Shown piece after piece: positions 59,054-64,000 of a DNA stretch of 64,000 bases (the first letter of the stretch is position 1; every line of letters starts with the position of its first letter). Location of the stretch: the NCBI GenBank assembly GCA_947561715.1, contig OX387197.1, positions 23,648,266 through 23,712,265 on the forward strand, in the 5' to 3' direction. The notes under the pieces were generated by a model, which saw only the letters and a list, made by a program, of their open reading frames with translations, was not told where the DNA came from and did no database searches. A program made the translations under genes and the position numbers. The stretch comes from Ascidia mentula (Eukaryota; Chordata; Ascidiacea; Phlebobranchia; Ascidiidae).

Positions 59054-60731
59054 CTTGACGGCCGGAGCAGAGATGCAACTCCATACATAAACGACCAGAG
59101 CCGGTTGTCAACACTTTATCGAGGTGTAAGACGTAATGCCTGCCTCCATTGGCAAACCAGGCACTAAACATGAAACTCTACACTACATATAGGCTATACG
59201 TTGTTCCTTAAAATTAGTGTGTTTAAAACCAATGATTTTAAGACTTGTTAAAAAAAGAACAAAAAAGTCCAATTTCGCGTCACAAAACAAAACAGCCATA
59301 ACATTAAAACGACCTTCGTTACTTCGAGACGCACGTGCGTACAGAACGAAAAAAGCAACGAAGTCATTGCACGCTTCAGTGCATCATTCTTTTCTGACAA
59401 TAAACCACAAATATCATACATTAGCAAAATACCATGTATCGTCTTACCTTCAATACAATTGCAAGTTTCTGAAACAAACAAAATAATGTGCTTACATCTT
59501 ACTAAGTTGTACGAATACATGCATGCGCAGCCCTATTGGTTACTAAGAAAAAACAGATTCGTTATTGTTTTCAACGTGGCTTGTTACGCAATAAATGACC
59601 ATTGCACAAACAAAAGCATGTAAGTTTTATTTAACCAAAACAATTCTCATTTTCAAAATGCGGCATAGAAGTATTTGAAAAAACAAACATTTTCTCGGAT
59701 GACTTTTGGGTCTGTGAGGGTTTTATGGAAAAATTTGGCATTTTGAGTTGGCAAAGAAGTCAAACTACGAATATGAAAATTCATATTAATGTTCTTCTTT
59801 AAATGAAACATTACACGATACGAATACCACCATGACGCTATGATGTCATTCGAGCGCTTGTTGTTCTGAATGCAGATTATTGTCCGATGAAAGCATAAAT
59901 TTTGTTTTATGTTGCCATGTTTGTTTATTAACATGCTTGGCATTTAGAAATCTGGTCATATGAAAGTTGCGGTAACTAACTCACAAGTTACTTTCTCAGC
60001 ATGCATATTAGATTTAAGGGAAGTTGGATGTTGACATTAGTGCATACAGGCTAAGGCTGTCTTTGTATCGACATGGAACAAAGAAAAATTATCTTTTGCG
60101 AGCGCGTAATATACGAAAAGAAGAAGTACACAGTTATATTCAAAGCGATGGTTTTACTTTTTGTTGCCGTGAAAAAGGACTGTGGCTCGTCGTAGGGTTT
60201 AGAACCAATATATTTATGCAGGTATCCATCAGCATGTAGTAGACCGTAGGCCAAAGCATAAAATAAAAAAAAGATTGCGAGTGAACATGTTTTAGGACTA
60301 TAGTACTTTTCCAAAGTAAATGCATACTTAGTTGGGCAGAATCTATAGGTTGTTACGGAGAATCTTACTGTTTGTTGTAACGTTTGATAACAATCGGGCA
60401 TTAGTCCTAAAACTTATGTATTAGTTTCTACAAATCTATCACATAATGTGACCACAGTTCCCATTTGATGCTACAAATATATTTGGAAATAGTACGAGCT
60501 AACGAATATTGTTATTATTTTTGTGCTGATGTAGTTTCGACAAGGTTATCACATCAAACTTCTTTGCCGGTATAGCCTGAGGCATTTGAAAGTCACAGAA
60601 AAAGCTTCATCTGTTCACAAATACAGAAAACACTTTTTAATTTTAGCGAATATGGCATTTTCAAACCGAGGAGAGTCAATTTTTATGAATTGTATGTTTT
60701 AGTTGCTGCTATTGTTGTTTTTGAAAGCGCC
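59054..60731. other. Space between divergent STARD7 and MGAT5
   Basis: It separates two genes transcribed outward, so it should include both promoters. Minus-strand open frames at 59653-59943 (followed by AAATAAA) and 60051-60401 exist, but I recognise neither and saw no clean splice chain. A plus-strand frame ends at a possible donor at about 60220. None is called. Confidence 0.4.
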
Positions 60732-63700
60732 ATGAAAGGGCGAAGACTCTTTCCATATCGGCTCATATTCTATTTTTGTCCCGTTCTGCTCGTCGCATCT
60801 CTGACACTGTTTTTGGCATCATCGCTTTGTCTTCAAAAACCAAGTAAGTATGTACGTTGATTGCTTGTGAACTTGCTTGATTCTGGCCTAAGCGCGAATC
60901 ACAGTCTGGCTTTCTTTTTGTTTGTTAGACCGTTCTCACTGCTTTTCAAAAAAAACTCATACACAGCATGATTATAATGAACTCATTTCGTTGCGAAGTT
61001 GTGTTTTTTTCTCAAATGCTTGGCGCAAGTCGAGTAAATCTGCCGATATATTTGACTAATTGTTGCTGGTTCAGTTGTAGAATTGGTTTGCCTAGGCACA
61101 AAACAAGTAAACATATCATCATTATTTTTGTTTAATGTGCACTTATTTACATTGGCCTAAAAAGATATGTAATGCAAACTTCTACCATATGTGTTCTGAT
61201 GTTATAATGAAATATGTTTTTGCAGATACATTTCTGTCTACAGCGCATATTTATGCACTGGAGCAAGAAGTACATCGCCTGAAGGCAGAAATAAGTGCCT
61301 TGACCAGCACAGCGGATAAACCATCTACAAGTAAAAGCAGTATTTTGCTCTTATAATTGGCACAAATACAACAATTTAATGTAGCAAAAATCAGTGACAG
61401 CATTCTCAAAAAAATGCGCTTAATATACGGAATTGTATTGTTCTTGTTTGCATCGAACTTTGTCACCGCTTTGTTGTGTCATATAACAAACCAAAATGCT
61501 CTAAATCCTAACCAAGACCAGCAAATAAACTTGTATTTGTGCTGTCTGTTGATCTTAACACGATTTCTGCAGCTGTGGGCGGAAATCTACACATTGACAG
61601 ATCAACAAACGGATTGGAGGAATGTAAGATACCGAGTTTGCTGGGGTTTAAGGAATGCCAAGAAAAAATTAAGGTTTGAAATTTGTCTGAACGGTTTATC
61701 GATACTACATATTGTCACTTCAATTGGAGCGGCAAAGAAAAGCACGTGGCCTATAGGATATACGTCGAAATCAATCAAGTTCCATATACAATAAGTTCGA
61801 TTCTGGATGTGGATATTAATCCGTTTACAAGTCAACATTGGATTGGTAAACTTTTTGCGGGGCTGAATTAGGGTTTCGACGTTTAACTACCGCTTTGGTA
61901 CCATTTTTTAGGAAAGTATTGAAGTGTTTCTGACGACTGATGATTCGTTTGTTTGGTTTTAGGAGTATTAGTGGTTTGTACAAAGAGAGAAAACTGCTAC
62001 ATAAGTACTAGAGTGGTCTTTGATCAGACTGTGCCTGTTAGCATTACGTGCTTATTTTGTTTTACTTGTAGTGGATGAAGGAAATGTGGAAGTCGGATCG
62101 ATGCTACAGCGACTGGGGCGTAGACGGGAGTGATTGTTCCATATACAAGTACCTGAGCGAGGTGGAACGCTGGTGTCCACCTTTACAAACCAGTGAAAAC
62201 ACCAGTATGGCCGGAAGTGAACATACGGTACAGGGTTTTGTGTGAATTATGAGTTTCGTGCCGATTTCGTGGACAGGGCATAGGGTAGATATCGCAGACA
62301 TAGTTCTACAGCATAGTTGTGTTTTTTAGGTATTTTTTACAGTTGAGCTATTATTAGTTTTTCACAGTTAAGTCGTGAACTCAACTTCATTTTTAAAGCA
62401 AATAATTCAATAGGCGGCGGTGAGGAGTGATCTGACCGGACTGTACAACACGCTTGGAACGGACTTTCATTACTTGTGGATGAAAATGCGAATTAACAGA
62501 ATGGAGAACTATTGGATTAAGGCGGGTGATGCGTTAGCATCGAAGTTTGAAACGACGTGGACAAAGAAAAAGGTGAGGTTGTAGGTATAATAAAATAATT
62601 GGAGGCATTGGATTGGAAACGCCACATTGTGTTATTGTTTGACTGGTCACGATATTGGCACCTCAAATTTTCTCCAATTTTAGGAGATGAAGCGCGGTAA
62701 TTTTATCACGTGCAAAGCATTCTTCTGTCGCATTGAAATCACGATGAACCCAGGGGGTTTATTGAAAATATGTGTGATGTGAGAACTCTTTTTTCGACAG
62801 ATTTTGTTGCACATGGGTCTGCTCGCTGACGGAAACTTGGGCATAATGGCCTTTAAAGGTGGACCTCTGGGCGAACTTGTCCAGTGGGCCGATCTGATGG
62901 CTTCCCTTTACATTATTGGCCACGACGTCAGCGTTTCAACCACAAATATGGAATTGCATGGGTAAATCGTTGAAACACAAGTTTGATACGTGTTTAAATG
63001 TTACAGTTTTCGATAGACCGGCAAATTGCGGGCGAAATTTCTTGATGTTTTTATTCATATCCATGGTTTTCTGTGCAGCTTGTTCCACGAATACCTTGCC
63101 GAAACAAAAGGAAATTGCCCTTCAACACAGACACCTTTTGATGTCATCTACTTAGACATCTACGGCATGCAGGCCCTCAAACAAATTGCTGGTGACAAGT
63201 TTAGTCTTCTGCAGTAAGTGTATATGCAAAACAGCGACAAAATTTTCTGCAAAGATTTTCGATTTCTACAAAGCTAAATAAATAGAAAAAAATATGAACA
63301 ATTTTGTTCCACCAATGAATATACATTTGTTGCAGCACGTAAGTAGTTGGTATTTGGTTTGCAATATTTGCAGACCGTGTATATACGTTATATACTCTGA
63401 CTTTGATTTTTGGAACATCGAAAAACCTTTTTGGTACATTTAGATGCAGATTGAGAGTGGTTGACAGCTTTGGTACAGAGCCTGAGTTTAACAATCCAAT
63501 CTACGCCAAGCGGAATGGATTTGTAACCCCGTGGGGAATGTGGAACTTGTTTCCCAAACAATTTAACAACATGTTCCGTAAGTTTTCGATATGTAAAAGC
63601 TTGTATATACCCATTCTGTAGGCTATACTTTCGCGACAACACAAAGAAGGGATCCATATTACCATAACTCTGTAAATTAAAAAAAAATCTTTTTGTACAA

Positions 63701-63872
63701 AAGTAAAGGTATTTTATGTGTATTTAGCACAAAATATATTTATTATTCAGCTCATACGCCCGACAATACGTTCCTCGGCTTTGTGATTGAGCAGCAGGTT
63801 GATCCAACGACCCAAAACTTCACCAAGGAGAACATCGCGCTTGTGTATGGCAAGAACGACCCATACTGGCAG
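60732..63872 (+). CDS. MGAT5: MGAT5-family N-acetylglucosaminyltransferase V, first nine exons
   Basis: Exons 60732-60843, 61226-61330, 61573-61673, 62072-62227, 62414-62572, 62801-62961, 63079-63213, 63444-63577 and 63751-63872 join in phase; the gene continues past the window. Exon 1 gives a type II anchor (RLIFYFCPVLLVASLTLFLA) after a short basic cytosolic tail. Exon 2 is a coiled-coil stem. Then come CKIPSLLGFKECQEKIK joined to WMKEMW, WGVDGSDCS, GGPLGELVQWADL, DSFGTEPEFN, TPWGMWNL and HTPDNTFLGFVIEQ, all near matches to MGAT5. MGAT5 is a Golgi enzyme adding beta-1,6-GlcNAc to the alpha-1,6 mannose arm of N-glycans. It is shorter before the catalytic domain than the human protein. Vertebrates have MGAT5 and MGAT5B; I cannot tell which is closer. 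Confidence 0.93.
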
Positions 63873-64000
63873 GTATAAGAAACGATAACATCACAGCAGG
63901 CCCCTAACTCAATCTAAATACAAGCAATTGCAAATCTTCACCGCCTCACCCATGCATGTCTTGGTTAAAATTTATGTCAAAATTATTTAGTCCTGAGATA
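63873..64000 (+). other. MGAT5 intron running off the window
   Basis: The GTATAA donor at 63873 ends the ninth exon in phase 0. The remaining 128 bases hold no acceptor or exon that I can identify. Confidence 0.6.

Noticed and set aside
61683..61871. Open frame between MGAT5 exons 3 and 4
   Set aside because: The flanking exons join in phase without it, and known MGAT5 proteins have nothing between CQEKIK and WMKEMW.

Overview
This window is animal nuclear DNA: spliced genes with GT-AG introns of 60 bp to several kb and clear orthologues of metazoan genes (RNF220, FHIT, an ELK-type ETS factor, SFR1, STARD7, MGAT5). Many short introns (62-80 bp), close gene spacing and single-copy ELK and RNF220 genes suggest a compact invertebrate deuterostome genome, most likely an ascidian tunicate. 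That placement is an inference; no marker in the window proves it. All gene models below were built by hand from splice signals, reading phase and remembered family motifs.

Left third, 1.7-19.3 kb, all on the plus strand: the 3' part of an RNF220-type E3 ligase gene, a single-exon gene for a secreted PNGase F-like protein, and a four-exon FHIT gene. A block of about 6.4-7 kb holding the last five RNF220 exons, the PNGase F-like gene and FHIT is tandemly duplicated (about 5.5-11.95 and 12.07-19.27 kb). In the second copy RNF220 and FHIT are clear pseudogenes (lost splice sites, a stop inside the RING, four frameshifting indels), but the second PNGase F-like gene remains fully open. This selective survival is the most notable signal in the window.

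Middle, 20.4-35 kb: a large minus-strand gene for a secreted protein that I do not recognise, starting with a signal-peptide exon at 30.65 kb and ending in a two-exon Ly6/uPAR-type cysteine domain. Further candidate minus-strand exons lie at 33.5-34.55 kb. A fold-back MITE-like element and a hammerhead-ribozyme-like motif also lie here.

35.5-41.3 kb: a minus-strand ELK/TCF gene predicting an unusually long protein (about 896 aa) with an N-terminal ETS domain, two CtBP-type motifs, two SUMO-type sites, the conserved FWSTLSP transactivation motif and an FxFP docking site. About 12 kb upstream (41.3-53.6 kb) is relatively GC-rich and holds no gene I can establish, apart from one phase-compatible candidate exon near 51.3 kb.

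Right end, 53.6-64 kb: SFR1 (plus) converges on STARD7 (minus). A lysine-rich gene with a linker-histone (H15) winged helix lies entirely inside one STARD7 intron on the opposite strand, and its poly(A) signal lies over a STARD7 exon. The first nine exons of an MGAT5-family N-acetylglucosaminyltransferase then run off the right edge.
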